From: Aphelocoma coerulescens
Lineage: Eukaryota > Chordata > Aves > Passeriformes > Corvidae
Length of the DNA: 64,000 nucleotides
Direction of reading: 5' to 3'
Assembly: GCF_041296385.1 (NCBI RefSeq)
Contig: NW_027184062.1
Span: 1,493,501-1,557,500, forward strand
Part shown: positions 34,865 to 47,924 of the stretch, in pieces
Numbering within the stretch: position 1 is the stretch's first letter
How the letters are laid out: every line of letters starts with the position of its first letter
Position numbers and translations under genes: made by a program
The notes under the pieces: generated by a model
What the model saw: the letters and a program-made list of their open reading frames with translations, nothing else
Told to the model about the DNA's origin: nothing
Databases searched by the model: none

Positions 34865-37042
34865 GGTTTTAATATTTAGCATTGTTATCCTTTTCCTGTG
34901 TGTTTGTTAAAAAAGTAGTTTTTATCTCTTTCACTTTCTTCCCAGGAAAGTTCTTTTTTCCAAAAACCTGGTGAGGGAGGGCTGGGTGTAACCTGCCTTC
35001 TATCAGAGGATATTTTCCTCCACATTTGTCCAAACCGGCACAGCCTGTCCTTTCCTGGGTCTCTGTTGCAGATGGAAGCTGCTGGTGCCATTGTCAGCTT
35101 GAAGCCCTCTTTTGATGCAAGCAGATGTTGCCAGGTGTGTTCAGCAGCTGTTGCTCAATGCTTATGCCAAGCTATTGTGTTCCTCATGGAAGCAAGGAGC
35201 CATTGTGACACTGCAGGGGCTGATGGCATCAAGGAGGCAATTGTGACAGTACAGAACCTCCTAGAAACAAGGCTCCATTGTGACACCGTGGGGAATCATG
35301 GAATCAAGGAGCCCATTGTGACACGGCTGCATGGAACCAATGGTCCATGGTTACACGGCGGATTCAAGAAGAGCACGGTGACACCACGCAACATCACGGA
35401 ACCATAGGTCCATTGTGACACAGCGGGGCCTCATGGAAACAAGGGGACCATTGTGGCAAAGCAGGGCCTAATGGAAGCATGGAGAGCATTGTGACACTAA
35501 GGAAACTCCTGGAACCAAGATGACCACTGGCACATAATGGAACCTCATGGAAGCAAGCCTCCACGATGGTTTTGGAGGGCCTCAGGGACCACAGGACCCA
35601 TTGTGACACAGCAGGACCTGGTGGAACCAAGGAGCCTTTGTGATACTCCACATCCACATGGAAGCCAGGGTGCACTGAGACACAGCGGGGCCTTGTTGGA
35701 ACCAAAGACACCTCTGCAAAAAGCAGGCTAGCTCATAGAAGCAAGGAGTCCTTTGTTACAACATCAAACCTATGGAAGCAAGGGACCATTGTGACACTGC
35801 GGGGCCTCATGGAACCAATTGTCCATGATGACAGTGCGGATCAAAGGAGACCATGGTGACACTGCGGAACCTGATGGAACCAAGGAGCCATTGTGACACA
35901 GTGGGGCCTCATGGAATCAAGGAGACCATTGTGACCCAGGTGTTGCATGGGAAGGCAAGGAGCCATTGTGACACTTTGGGCTTCTTCCCTTGAGCTCTGC
36001 AGCTGGCTGTCCCAGCCCAGCGCACCATGTGCCACCTGCTCTCCTCAGGGCTCTGCCTGCACACAGCCCCAGGAGAAGTTTTCCTGTTTGCAAGGAAAGA
36101 ATGGAAAAGCCTGAGCAGGTTTCCTAAACAACAAACCCCACTCAGGAGCCACATGCTCAGTACAGGCTGCCTGGAACGATGTCCCCTTTCTACAAGGGTC
36201 AGTGTGAGCAGGAATGAATGATCTCTGGGAGCAGAATTCTCGGAGTCTTTCCACTGAATTCTCTGTCCCTGTGTCTTGGGGTGACTTTATTGTGTGTATC
36301 CCCTATTGCTGCTCTATGCCCAGAAGTAAACTTTGTGCATTTCTGTGCCTTTCAACTGAGCCTGAGAGGGGGGAGAGGAAAAAAAAGCCAGACAAACTTC
36401 TCAGAGCGTTTGTTCAAGGACACACATACACACTCCTCTGCATCCTGCTTGCAGCAAGAGCAGAGGAAGCAACTTTGTTTCTTTTTAGCCAGTTTTCAGC
36501 TCCTTTTCTCTGGGGGGAGATGGAGAGTTGAACTTTGTTTTCCTGGGACTTTGGGGGTTTTTTCCCCTTCTTCTCTTCTTGACTCTTTCAACATCAGAGC
36601 ACATTGGGAGAATTTTCTCCCGAGGTGGGGGCCCTGAATGTGGGCCCATGAGCCAGCTGCAAGGAGGAGGAGAGAGACTACACCTACGGAAGTGTTGGGG
36701 TTCCTCCCCCCTGCCATGAGGTCATGGGAGAGGGGACCCTGGGGTAGAGGCATGGCCTGGGCACGGGGGTCTCCCTGCTCCCTGCTCACATGTGCCCTAA
36801 CCCTGTTCAGCACTGCTTATTTTGTGTTGCCCTGTGCGAGGAGGGCCCTGGTTGTGCTGTGATTGCTCAGTTCTTTGGCAGTGCCCCGCCCATGTGGCTG
36901 GAGAAGAAAGAGCTCTGCAACTTCTCTCAAGAATCGCTCCCTGTTTCTTTGCACGGGCCTCGCTGTCTATGGATGTTTCAGGAGACCCCACCGAAACACA
37001 GAAGGACTCTCAAATTATCCCAGCTTTCTCTGCACAGCGAGA
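34865..37042 (+). repeat. Unit 17, type A variant, member 3 of higher-order copy 2
   Basis: The counterpart of unit 11, sharing gctctgca (36918). It differs from unit 11 at 35651 (c for g) and 36599 (g for c). Both alternative bases occur in other unit types, so short conversion tracts are possible. Confidence 0.96.
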
Positions 37043-39220
37043 GGTTTTAATATTTAGCATTGTTATCCTTTTCCTGTGTGTTTGTTAAAAAAATAGTTTT
37101 TATCTCTTTCACTTTCTTCCCAGGAAAGTACTTTTTTCCAAAAACCTGGTGGGGGAGGGCTGGGTGTAACCTGCCTTCTATCAGAGGATATTTTCCTCCA
37201 CATTTGTCCAAACCGGCACAGCCTGTCCTTTCCTGGGTCTCTGTTGCAGATGGAAGCTGCTGGTGCCATTGTCAGCTTGAAGCCCTCTTTTGATGCAAGC
37301 AGATGTTGCCAGGTGTGTTCAGCAGCTGTTGCTCAATGCTTATGCCAAGCTATTGTGTTCCTCATGGAACCAAGGAGCCATTGTGACACTGCAGGGGCTG
37401 ATGGCATCAAGGAGGCAATTGTGACAGTACAGAACCTCCTAGAAACAAGGCTCCATTGTGACACCGTGGGGAATCATGGAATCAAGGAGCCCATTGTGAC
37501 ACGGCTGCATGGAACCAATGGTCCATGGTTACACGGCGGATTCAAGAAGAGCACGGTGACACCACGCAACATCATGGAACCATAGGTCCATTGTGACACA
37601 GCGGGGCCTCATGGAAACAAGGGGACCATTGTGGCAAAGCAGGGCCTAATGGAAGCATGGAGGGCATTGTGACACTAAGGAAACTCCTGGAACCAAGATG
37701 ACCACTGGCACATAATGGAACCTCATGGAAGCAAGCCTCCACGATGGTTTTGGAGGGCCTCAGGGACCACAGGACCCATTGTGACACAGCAGGACCTGGT
37801 GGAACCAAGGAGCCTTTGTGATACTCCAGATCCACATGGAAGCCAGGGTGCACTGAGACACAGCGGGGCCTTGTTGGAACCAAAGACACCTCTGCAAAAA
37901 GCAGGCTAGCTCATAGAAGCAAGGAGTCCTTTGTTACAACATCAAACCTATGGAAGCAAGGGACCATTGTGACACTGCGGGGCCTCATGGAACCAATTGT
38001 CCATGATGACAGTGCGGATCAAAGGAGACCATGGTGACACTGCGGAACCTGATGGAACCAAGGAGCCATTGTGACACAGTGGGGCCTCATGGAATCAAGG
38101 AGACCATTGTGACCCAGGTGTTGCATGTGAAGGCAAGGAGCCATTGTGACACTTTGGGCTTCTTCCCTTGAGCTCTGCAGCTGGCTGTCCCAGCCCAGCG
38201 CACCATGTGCCACCTGCTCTCCTCAGGGCTCTGCCTGCACACAGCCCCAGGAGAAGTTTTCCTGTTTGGAAGGAAAGAATGGAAAAGCCTGAGCAGGTTT
38301 CCTAAACAACAAACCCCACTCAGGAGCCACATGCTCAGTACAGGCTGCCTGGAACGATGTCCCCTTTCTACAAGGGTCAGTGTGAGCAGGAATGAATGAT
38401 CTCTGGGAGCAGAATTCTCGGAGTCTTTCCACTGAATTCTCTGTCCCTGTGTCTTGTGGTGACTTTATTGTGTGTATCCCCTATTGCTGCTCTATGCCCA
38501 GAAGTGAACTTTGTGCATTTCTGTGCCTTTCAACTGAGCCTGAGAGGGGGGAGAGGAAAAAAAACCGGACAAACTTCTCAGAGCGTTTGTTCAAGGACAC
38601 ACATACACACTCCTCTGCATCCTGCTTGCAGCAAGAGCAGAGGAAGCAACTTGGTTTCTTTTTAGCCAGTTTTCAGCTCCTTTTCTCTGGGGGGAGATGG
38701 AGAGTTGAACTTTGTTTTCATGGGACTTCGGGGGTTTTTTTTCCCTTCTTCTCTTCTTGACTCTTTCAACATCAGAGCACATTGGGAGAATTTTCTCCCG
38801 AGGTTGGGGCCCTGAATGTGGGCCCATGAGCCAGCTGCAAGGAGGAGGAGAGAGACTACACCTACGGAAGTGTTGGGGTTCCTCCCCCCTGCCATGAGGT
38901 CATGGGAGAGGGGACCCTGGGGTAGAGGCATGGCCTGGGCACGGGGGTCTCCCTGCTCCCTGCTCACATGTGCCCTAACCCTGTTCAGCACTGCTTATTT
39001 TGTGTTGCCTTGTGCGAGGAGGGCCCTGGTTGTGCCGTGATTGTTCAGTTCTTTGGCAGTGCCCCGCCCATGTGGCTGGAGAAGAAAGAGCTCTGAAACT
39101 TCTCTCAAGAATCGCTCCCTGTTTCTTTGCACGGGCCTCGCTGTCTATGGATGTTTCAGGAGACCCCACCGAAACACGGAAGGACTCTCAAATTATCCCA
39201 GCTTTCTCTGCACAGCGAGA
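37043..39220 (+). repeat. Unit 18, chimeric, member 4 of higher-order copy 2
   Basis: The counterpart of unit 12, with ggaaagtac in the head (a at 37130) and the tttcatggg tail block. I see no difference from unit 12. Confidence 0.95.
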
Positions 39221-41398
39221 GCTTTTAATATTTAGCATTGCTATCCTTTTCCTGTGTGTTTGTTAAAAAAATAGTTTTTATCTCTTTCACTTTCTTCCCA
39301 GGAAAGTTCTTTTTTCCAAAAACCTGGTGGGGGAGGGCTGGGTGTAACCTGCCTTCTATCAGAGGATATTTTCCTCCACATTTGTCCAAACCGGCACAGC
39401 CTGTCCTTTCCTGGGTCTCTGTTGCAGATGGAAGCTGCTGGTGCCATTGTCAGCTTGAAGCCCTCTTTTGATGCAAGCAGATGTTGCCAGGTGTGTTCAG
39501 CAGCTGTTGCTCAATGCTTATGCCAAGCTATTGTGTTCCTCATGGAAGCAAGGAGCCATTGTGACACTGCAGGGGCTGATGGCATCAAGGAGGCAATTGT
39601 GACAGTACAGAACCTCCTAGAAACAAGGCTCCATTGTGACACCGTGGGGAATCATGGAATCAAGGAGCCCATTGTGACACGGCTGCATGGAACCAATGGT
39701 CCATGGTTACACGGCGGATTCAAGAAGAGCACGGTGACACCACGCAACATCACGGAACCATAGGTCCATTGTGACACAGCGGGGCCTCATGGAAACAAGG
39801 GGACCATTGTGGCAAAGCAGGGCCTAATGGAAGCATGGAGGGCATTGTGACACTAAGGAAACTCCTGGAACCAAGATGACCACTGGCACATAATGGAACC
39901 TCATGGAAGCAAGCCTCCACAATGACTTTGGAGGGCCTCAGGGACCACAGGACCCATTGTGACACAGCAGGACCTGGTGGAACCAAGGAGCCTTTGTGAT
40001 ACTCCAGATCCACATGGAAGCCAGGGTGCACTGAGACACAGCGGGGCCTTGTTGGAACCAAAGACACCTCTGCAAAAAGCAGGCTAGCTCATAGAAGCAA
40101 GGAGTCCTTTGTTACAACATCAAACCTATGGAAGCAAGGGACCATTGTGACACTGCGGGGCCTCATGGAACCAATTGTCCATGATGACAGTGCGGATCAA
40201 AGCAGACCATGGTGACACTGCGGAACCTGATGGAACCAAGGAGCCATTGTGACACAGTGGGGCCTCATGGAATCAAGGAGACCATTGTGACCCAGGTGTT
40301 GCATGTGAAGGCAAGGAGCCATTGTGACACTTTGGGCTTCTTCCCTTGAGCTCTGCAGCTGGCTGTCCCAGCCCAGCGCACCATGTGCCACCTGCTCTCC
40401 TCAGGGCTCTGCCTGCACACAGCCCCAGGAGAAGTTTTCCTGTTTGCAAGGAAAGAATGGAAAAGCCGGAGCAGGTTTCCTAAACAACAAACCCCACTCA
40501 GGAGCCACATGCTCAGTACAGGCTGCCTGGAACGATGTCCCCTTTCTACAAGGGTCAGGGTGAGCAGGAATGAATGATCTCTGGGAGCAGAATTCTCGGA
40601 GTCTTTCCACTGAATTCTCTGTCCCTGTGTCTTGTGGTGACTTTATTGTGTGTATCCCCTATTGCTGCTCTATGCCCAGAAGTGAACTTTGTGCATTTCT
40701 GTGCCTTTCAACTGAGCCTGAGAGGGGGGAGAGGAAAAAAAACCGGACAAACTTCTCAGAGCGTTTGTTCAAGGACACACATACACACTCCTCTGCATCC
40801 TGCTTGCAGCAAGAGCAGAGGAAGCAACTTGGTTTCTTTTTAGCCAGTTTTCAGCTCCTTTTCTCTGGGGGGAGATGGAGAGTTGAACTTTGTTTTCATG
40901 GGACTTCGGGGGTTTTTTTTCCCTTCTTCTCTTCTTGACTCTTTCAACATCAGAGCACATTGGGAGAATTTTCTCCCGAGGTGGGGGCCCTGAATGTGGG
41001 CCCATGAGCCAGCTGCAAGGAGGAGGAGAGAGACTACACCTACGGAAGTGTTGGGGTTCCTCCCCCCTGCCATGAGGTCATGGGAGAGGGGACCCTGGGG
41101 TAGAGGCATGGCCTGGGCACGGGGGTCTCCCTGCTCCCTGCTCACATGTGCCCTAACCCTGTTCAGCACTGCTTATTTTGTGTTGCCCTGTGCGAGGAGG
41201 GCCCTGGTTGTGCCGTGATTGCTCAGTTCTTTGGCAGTGCCCCGCCCATGTGGCTGGAGAAGAAAGAGCTCTGAAACTTCTCTCAAGAATGGCTCCCTGT
41301 TTCTTTGCACGGGCCTCGCTGTCTATGGATGTTTCAGGAGACCCCACCGAAACACGGAAGGACTCTCAAATTATCCCAGCTTTCTCTGCACAGCGAGA
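39221..41398 (+). repeat. Unit 19, member 5 of higher-order copy 2
   Basis: The counterpart of unit 13, with cctccacaatgac and gtcagggtgagc. I see no difference from unit 13. Confidence 0.95.
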
Positions 41399-43569
41399 GG
41401 TTTTAATATTTAGCATTGCTATCCTTTTCCTGTGTGTTTGTTAAAAAAATAGTTTTTATCTCTTTCACTTTCTTCCCAGGAAAGTTCTTTTTTCCAAAAA
41501 CCTGGTGGGGGAGGGCTGGGTGTAACCTGCCTTCTATCAGAGGATATTTTCCTCCACATTTGTCCAAACCGGCACAGCCTGTCCTTTCCTGGGTCTCTGT
41601 TGCAGATGGAAGCTGCTGGTGCCATTGTCAGCTTGAAGCCCTCTTTTGATGCAAGCAGATGTTGCCAGGTGTGTTCAGCAGCTGTTGCTCAATGCTTATG
41701 CCAAGCTATTGTGTTCCTCATGGAAGCAAGGAGCCATTGTGACACTGCAGGGGCTGATGGCATCAAGGAGGCAATTGTGACAGTACAGAACCTCCTAGAA
41801 ACAAGGCTCCATTGTGACACCGTGGGGAATCATGGAATCAAGGAGCCCATTGTGACACGGCTGCATGGAACCAATGGTCCATGGTTACACGGCGGATTCA
41901 AGAAGAGCACGGTGACACCACGCAACATCACGGAACCATAGGTCCATTGTGACACAGCGGGGCCTCATGGAAACAAGGGGACCATTGTGGCAAAGCAGGG
42001 CCTAATGGAAACATGGAGAGCATTGTGACACTAAGGAAACTCCTGGAACCAAGATGACCACTGGCACATAATGGAACCTCATGGAAGCAAGCCTCCACAA
42101 TGACTTTGGAGGGCCTCAGGGACCACAGGACCCATTGTGACACAGCAGGACCTGGTGGAACCAAGGAGCCTTTGTGATACTCCACATCCACATGGAAGCC
42201 AGGGTGCACTGAGACACAGTGGGGCCTTGTTGGAACCAAAGACACCTCTGCAAAAAGCAGGCTAGCTCATAGAAGCAAGGAGTCCATTGTTACAACGTAA
42301 AAGCTATGGAAGCAAGGGACCATTGTGACACTGCGGGGCCTCATGGAACCAATTGTCCATGATGACAGTGCGGATCAAAGCAGACCATGGTGACACTGCG
42401 GAACCTGATGGAACCAAGGAGCCATTGTGACACAGTGGGGCCTCATGGAATCAAGGAGACCATTGTGACCCAGGTGTTGCATGTGAAGGCAAGGAGCCAT
42501 TGTGACACTTTGGGCTTCTTCCCTTGAGCTCTGCAGCTGGCTGTCCCAGCCCAGCGCACCATGTGCCACCTGCTCTCCTCAGGGCTCTGCCTGCACACAG
42601 CCCCAGGAGAAGTTTTCCTGTTTGCAAGGAAAGAATGGAAAAGCCTGAGCAGGTTTCCTAAACAACAAACCCTACTCAGGAGCCACATGCTCAGTACAGG
42701 CTGCCTGGAACGATGTCCCCTTTCTACAAGGGTCAGTGTGAGCAGGAATGAATGATCTCTGGGAGCAGAATTCTCGGAGTCTTTCCACTGAATTCTCTGT
42801 CCCTGTGTCTTGGGGTGACTTTATCATGTGTATCCCCTATCGCTGCTCTATGCCCAGAAGTGAACTTTGTGCATTTCTGTGCCTTTCAACTGAGCCTGAG
42901 AGGGGGGAGAGGAAAAAAAACCGGACAAACTTCTCAGAGCGTTTGTTCAAGGACACACATACACACTCCTCTGCATCCTGCTTGCAGCAAGAGCAGAGGA
43001 AGCAACTTTGTTTCTTTTTAGCCAGTTTTCAGCTCCTTTTCTCTGGGGGGAGATGAAGAGTTGAACTTTGTTTTCCTGGGACTTTGGGGGTTTTTTCCCC
43101 TTCTTCTCTTCTTGACTCTTTCAACATCAGAGCACATTGGGAGAATTTTCTCCCGAGGTGGGGGCCCTGAATGTGGGCCCATGAGCCAGCTGCAAGGAGG
43201 AGGAGAGAGACTACACCTACGGAAGTGTTGGGGTTCCTCCCCCCTGCCATGAGGTCATGGGAGAGGGGACCCTGGGGTAGAGGCATGGCCTGGGCACGGG
43301 GGGTCTCCCTGCTCACATGTGCCCTAACCCTGTTCAGCACTGCTTATTTTGTGTTGCCCTGTGCCAGGAGGGCCCTGGTTGTGCTGTGATTGCTCAGTTC
43401 TTTGGCAGTGCCCCGCCCATGTGGCTGGAGAAGAAAGAGCTCTGAAACTTCTCTCAAGAATCGCTCCCTGTTTCTTTGCACGGGCCTCGCTGTCTATGGA
43501 TGTTTCAGGAGACCCCACCGAAACACAGAAGGACTCTCAAATTATCCCAGCTTTCTCTGCACAGCGAGA
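41399..43569 (+). repeat. Unit 20, member 6 of higher-order copy 2
   Basis: The counterpart of unit 14, 2,171 bp. It has 42011 a and 43056 a where unit 14 has g. The second change creates a stop in the frame that is open for 140 codons in unit 14. Its last 200 bases (gtgccagg, aatcgctcc, gagagc) leave the duplication and resemble unit 23. Confidence 0.95.
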
Positions 43570-45746
43570 GCTTTTAATATTTAGCATTGTTATCCTTTTC
43601 CTGTGTGTTTGTTAAAAAAATAGTTTTTATCTCTTTCACTTTCTTCCCAGGAAAGTTCTTTTTTCCAAAAACCTGGTGGGGGAGGGCTGGGTGTAACCTG
43701 CCTTCTATCAGAGGATATTTTCCTCCACATTTGTCCAAACCGGCACAGCCTGTCCTTTCCTGGGTCTCTGTTGCAGATGGAAGCTGCTGGTGCCATTGTC
43801 AGCTTGAAGCCCTCTTTTGATGCAAGCAGATGTTGCCAGGTGTGTTCAGCAGCTGTTGCTCAATGCTTATGCCAAGCTATTGTGTTCCTCATGGAAGCAA
43901 GGAGCCATTGTGACACTGCAGGGGCTGATGGCATCAAGGAGGCAATTGTGACAGTACAGAACCTCCTAGAAACAAGGCTCCATTGTGACACCGTGGGGAA
44001 TCATGGAATCAAGGAGCCCATTGTGACACAGCTGCATGGAACCAATGGTCCATGGTTACACGGCGGATTCAAGAAGAGCACGGTGACACCACGCAACATC
44101 ACGGAACCATAGGTCCATTGTGACACAGCGGGGCCTCATGGAAACAAGGGGACCATTGTGGCAAAGCAGGGCCTAATGGAAGCATGGAGAGCATTGTGAC
44201 ACTAAGGAAACTCCTGGAACCAAGATGACCACTGGCACATAATGGAACCTCATGGAAGCAAGCCTCCACGATGGTTTTGGAGGGCCTCAGGGACCACAGG
44301 ACCCATTGTGACACAGCAGGACCTGGTGGAACCAAGGAGCCTTTGTGATACTCCAGATCCACATGGAAGCCAGGGTGCACTGAGACACAGCGGGGCCTTG
44401 TTGGAACCAAAGACACCTCTGCAAAAAGCAGGCTAGCTCATAGAAGCAAGGAGTCCTTTGTTACAACATCAAACCTATGGAAGCAAGGGACCATTGTGAC
44501 ACTGCGGGGCCTCATGGAACCAATTGTCCATGATGACAGTGCGGATCAAAGGAGACCATGGTGACACTGCGGAACCTGATGGAACCAAGGAGCCATTGTG
44601 ACACAGTGGGGCCTCATGGAATCAAGGAGACCATTGTGACCCAGGTGTTGCATGTGAAGGCAAGGAGCCATTGTGACACTTTGGGCTTCTTCCCTTGAGC
44701 TCTGCAGCTGGCTGTCCCAGCCCAGCGCACCATGTGCCACCTGCTCTCCTCAGGGCTCTGCCTGCACACAGCCCCAGGAGAAGTTTTCCTGTTTGCAAGG
44801 AAAGAATGGAAAAGCCGGAGCAGGTTTCCTAAACAACAAACCCCACTCAGGAGCCACATGCTCAGTACAGGCTGCCTGGAACGATGTCCCCTTTCTACAA
44901 GGGTCAGTGTGAGCAGGAATGAATGATCTCTGGGAGCAGAATTCTCGGAGTCTTTCCACTGAATTCTCTGTCCCTGTGTCTTGGGGTGACTTTATTGTGT
45001 GTATCCCCTATCGCTGCTCTATGCCCAGACGTGAACTTTGTGCATTTCTGTGCCTTTCAACTGAGCCTTAGAGGGGGGAGAGGAAAAAAAACCGGACAAA
45101 CTTCTCAGAGCGTTTGTTCAAGGACACACATACACACTCCTCTGCATCCTGCTTGCAGCAAGAGCAGAGGAAGCAACTTGGTTTCTTTTTAGCCAGTTTT
45201 CAGCTCCTTTTCTCTGGGGGGAGATGGAGAGTTGAACTTTGTTTTCCTGGGACTTTGGGGGTTTTTTCCCCTTCTTCTCTTCTTGACTCTTTCAACATCA
45301 GACCACATTGGGAGAATTTTCTCCCGAGGTGGGGGCCCTGAATGTGGGCCCATGAGCCAGCTGCAAGGAGGAGGAGAGAGACTACACCTACGGAAGTGTT
45401 GGGGTTCCTCCCCCCTGCCATGAGGTCATGGGAGAGGGGACCCTGGGGTAGAGGCATGGCCTGGGCACGGGGGTCTCCCTGCTCCCTGCTCACATGTGCC
45501 CTAACCCTGTTCAGCACTGGTTATTTTGTGTTGCCCTGTGTGAGGAGGGCCCTAGTTGTGCCGTGATTGCTCAGTTCTTTGGCAGTGCCCCGCCCATGTG
45601 GCTGGAGAAGAAAGAGCTCTGAAACTTCTCTCAAGAATCGCTCCCTGTTTCTTTGCACGGGCCTCGCTGTCTATGGATGTTTCAGGAGACCCCACCGAAA
45701 CACGGAAGGACTCTCAAATTATCCCAGCCTTCTCTGCACAGCGAGA
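43570..45746 (+). repeat. Unit 21, mosaic
   Basis: A 2,177 bp copy with a private cagacgtgaac at about 45028 in place of the AGTAAA/AGTGAA site, gagccttag near 45065, and cactggttat near 45518. Its 3' part starts the gtgtgagg, gtgccgtg group. Confidence 0.95.
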
Positions 45747-47924
45747 GGTTTTAATATTTAGCATTGCTATCCTTTTCCTGTGTGTTTGTTAAAAAAATAG
45801 TTTTTATCTCTTTCACTTTCTTCCCAGGAAAGTTCTTTTTTCCAAAAACCTGGTGGGGGAGGGCTGGGTGTAACCTGCCTTCTATCAGAGGATATTTTCC
45901 TCCACATTTGTCCAAACCGGCACAGCCTGTCCTTTCCTGGGTCTCTGTTGCAGATGGAAGCTGCTGGTGCCATTGTCAGCTTGAAGCCCTCTTTTGATGC
46001 AAGCAGATGTTGCCAGGTGTGTTCAGCAGCTGTTGCTCAATGCTTATGCCAAGCTATTGTGTTCCTCACGGAACCAAGGAGCCATTGTGACACTGCAGGG
46101 GCTGATGGCATCAAGGAGGCAATTGTGACAGTACAGAACCTCCTAGAAACAAGGCTCCATTGTGACACCGTGGGGAATCATGGAATCAAGGAGCCCATTG
46201 TGACACGGCTGTATGGAACCAATGGTCCATGGTTACACGGCGGATTCAAGAAGAGCACGGTGACACCACGCAACATCATGGAACCATAGGTCCATTGTGA
46301 CACAGCGGGGCCTCATGGAAACAAGGGGACCATTGTGGCAAAGCAGGGCCTAATGGAAGCATGGAGAGCATTGTGACACTAAGGAAACTCCTGGAACCAA
46401 GATGACCACTGGCACATAATGGAACCTCATGGAAGCAAGCCTCCACAATGACTTTGGAGGGCCTCAGGGACCACAGGACCCATTGTGACACAGCAGGACC
46501 TGGTGGAACCAAGGAGCCTTTGTGATACTCCACATCCACATGGAAGCCAGGGTGCACTGAGACACAGCGGGGCCTTGTTGGAACCAAAGACACCTCTGCA
46601 AAAAGCAGGCTAGCTCATAGAAGCAAGGAGTCCATTGTTACAACGTAAAAGCTATGGAAGCAAGGGACCATTGTGACACTGCGGGGCCTCATGGAACCAA
46701 TTGTCCATGATGACAATGCGGATCAAAGGAGACCATGGTGACACTGCGGAACCTGATGGAACCAAGGAGCCATTGTGACACAGTGGGGCCTCATGGAATC
46801 AAGGAGACCATTGTGACCCAGGTGTTGCATGTGAAGGCAAGGAGCCATTGTGACACTTTGGGCTTCTTCCCTTGAGCTCTGCAGCTGGCTGTCCCAGCCC
46901 AGCGCACCATGTGCCACCTGCTCTCCTCAGGGCTCTGCCTGCACACAGCCCCAGGAGAAGTTTTCCTGTTTGCAAGGAAAGAATGGAAAAGCCGGAGCAG
47001 GTTTCCTAAACAACAAACCCTACTCAGGAGCCACATGCTCAGTACAGGCTGCCTGGAACGATGTCCCCTTTCTACAAGGGTCAGGGTGAGCAGGAATGAA
47101 TGATCTCTGGGAGCAGAATTCTCGGAGTCTTTCCACTGAATTCTCTGTCCCTGTGTCTTGTGGTGACTTTATTGTGTGTATCCCCTATCGCTGCTCTATG
47201 CCCAGAAGTGAACTTTGTGCATTTCTGTGCCTTTCAACTGAGCCTGAGAGGGGGGAGAGGAAAAAAAACCGGACAAACTTCTCAGAGCGTTTGTTCAAGG
47301 ACACACATACACACTCCTCTGCATCCTGCTTGCAGCAAGAGCAGAGGAAGCAACTTGGTTTCTTTTTAGCCAGTTTTCAGCTCCTTTTCTCTGGGGGGAG
47401 ATGGAGAGTTGAACTTTGTTTTCATGGGACTTCGGGGGTTTTTTTTCCCTTCTTCTCTTCTTGACTCTTTCAACATCAGAGCACATTGGGAGAATTTTCT
47501 CCCGAGGTGGGGGCCCTGAATGTGGGCCCATGAGCCAGCTGCAAGGAGGAGGAGAGAGACTACACCTACGGAAGTGTTGGGGTTCCTCCCCCCTGCCATG
47601 AGGTCATGGGAGAGGGGACCCTGGGGTAGAGGCATGGCCTGGGCACGGGGGTCTCCCTGCTCCCTGCTCACATGTGCCCTAATCCTGTTCAGCACTGCTT
47701 ATTTTGTGTTGCCTTGTGCGAGGAGGGCCCTGGTTGTGCTGTGATTGTTCAGTTCTTTGGCAGTGCCCCGCCCATGTGGCTGGAGAAGAAAGAGCTCTGA
47801 AACTTCTCTCAAGAATCGCTCCCTGTTTCTTTGCACGGGCCTCGCTGTCTATGGATGTTTCAGGAGACCCCACCGAAACACAGAAGGACTCTCAAATTAT
47901 CCCAGCTTTCTCTGCACAGCGAGA
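45747..47924 (+). repeat. Unit 22, mosaic
   Basis: A 2,178 bp copy with the unit-12/13 tail block (cttgtggtg, tttcatggg) and the unit-14 acaacgtaaaagc stretch near 46636. Private changes are cctcacggaacc near 46066 and ggctgtatgg near 46207. Confidence 0.95.

Larger units (their letters stand above)
30511..43569 (+). repeat. Higher-order repeat, copy 2 (six units, 13,059 bp)
   Basis: This block matches 17452-30510 unit for unit. By eye I found five internal substitutions between them: 19631 c/32690 g, 22592 g/35651 c, 23540 c/36599 g, 28952 g/42011 a, and 29997 g/43056 a. From 43365 on (gtgccagg against gtgcgagg at 30306) the match to copy 1 ends, and the sequence instead resembles unit 23. 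There may be further differences I did not see. Confidence 0.93.
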
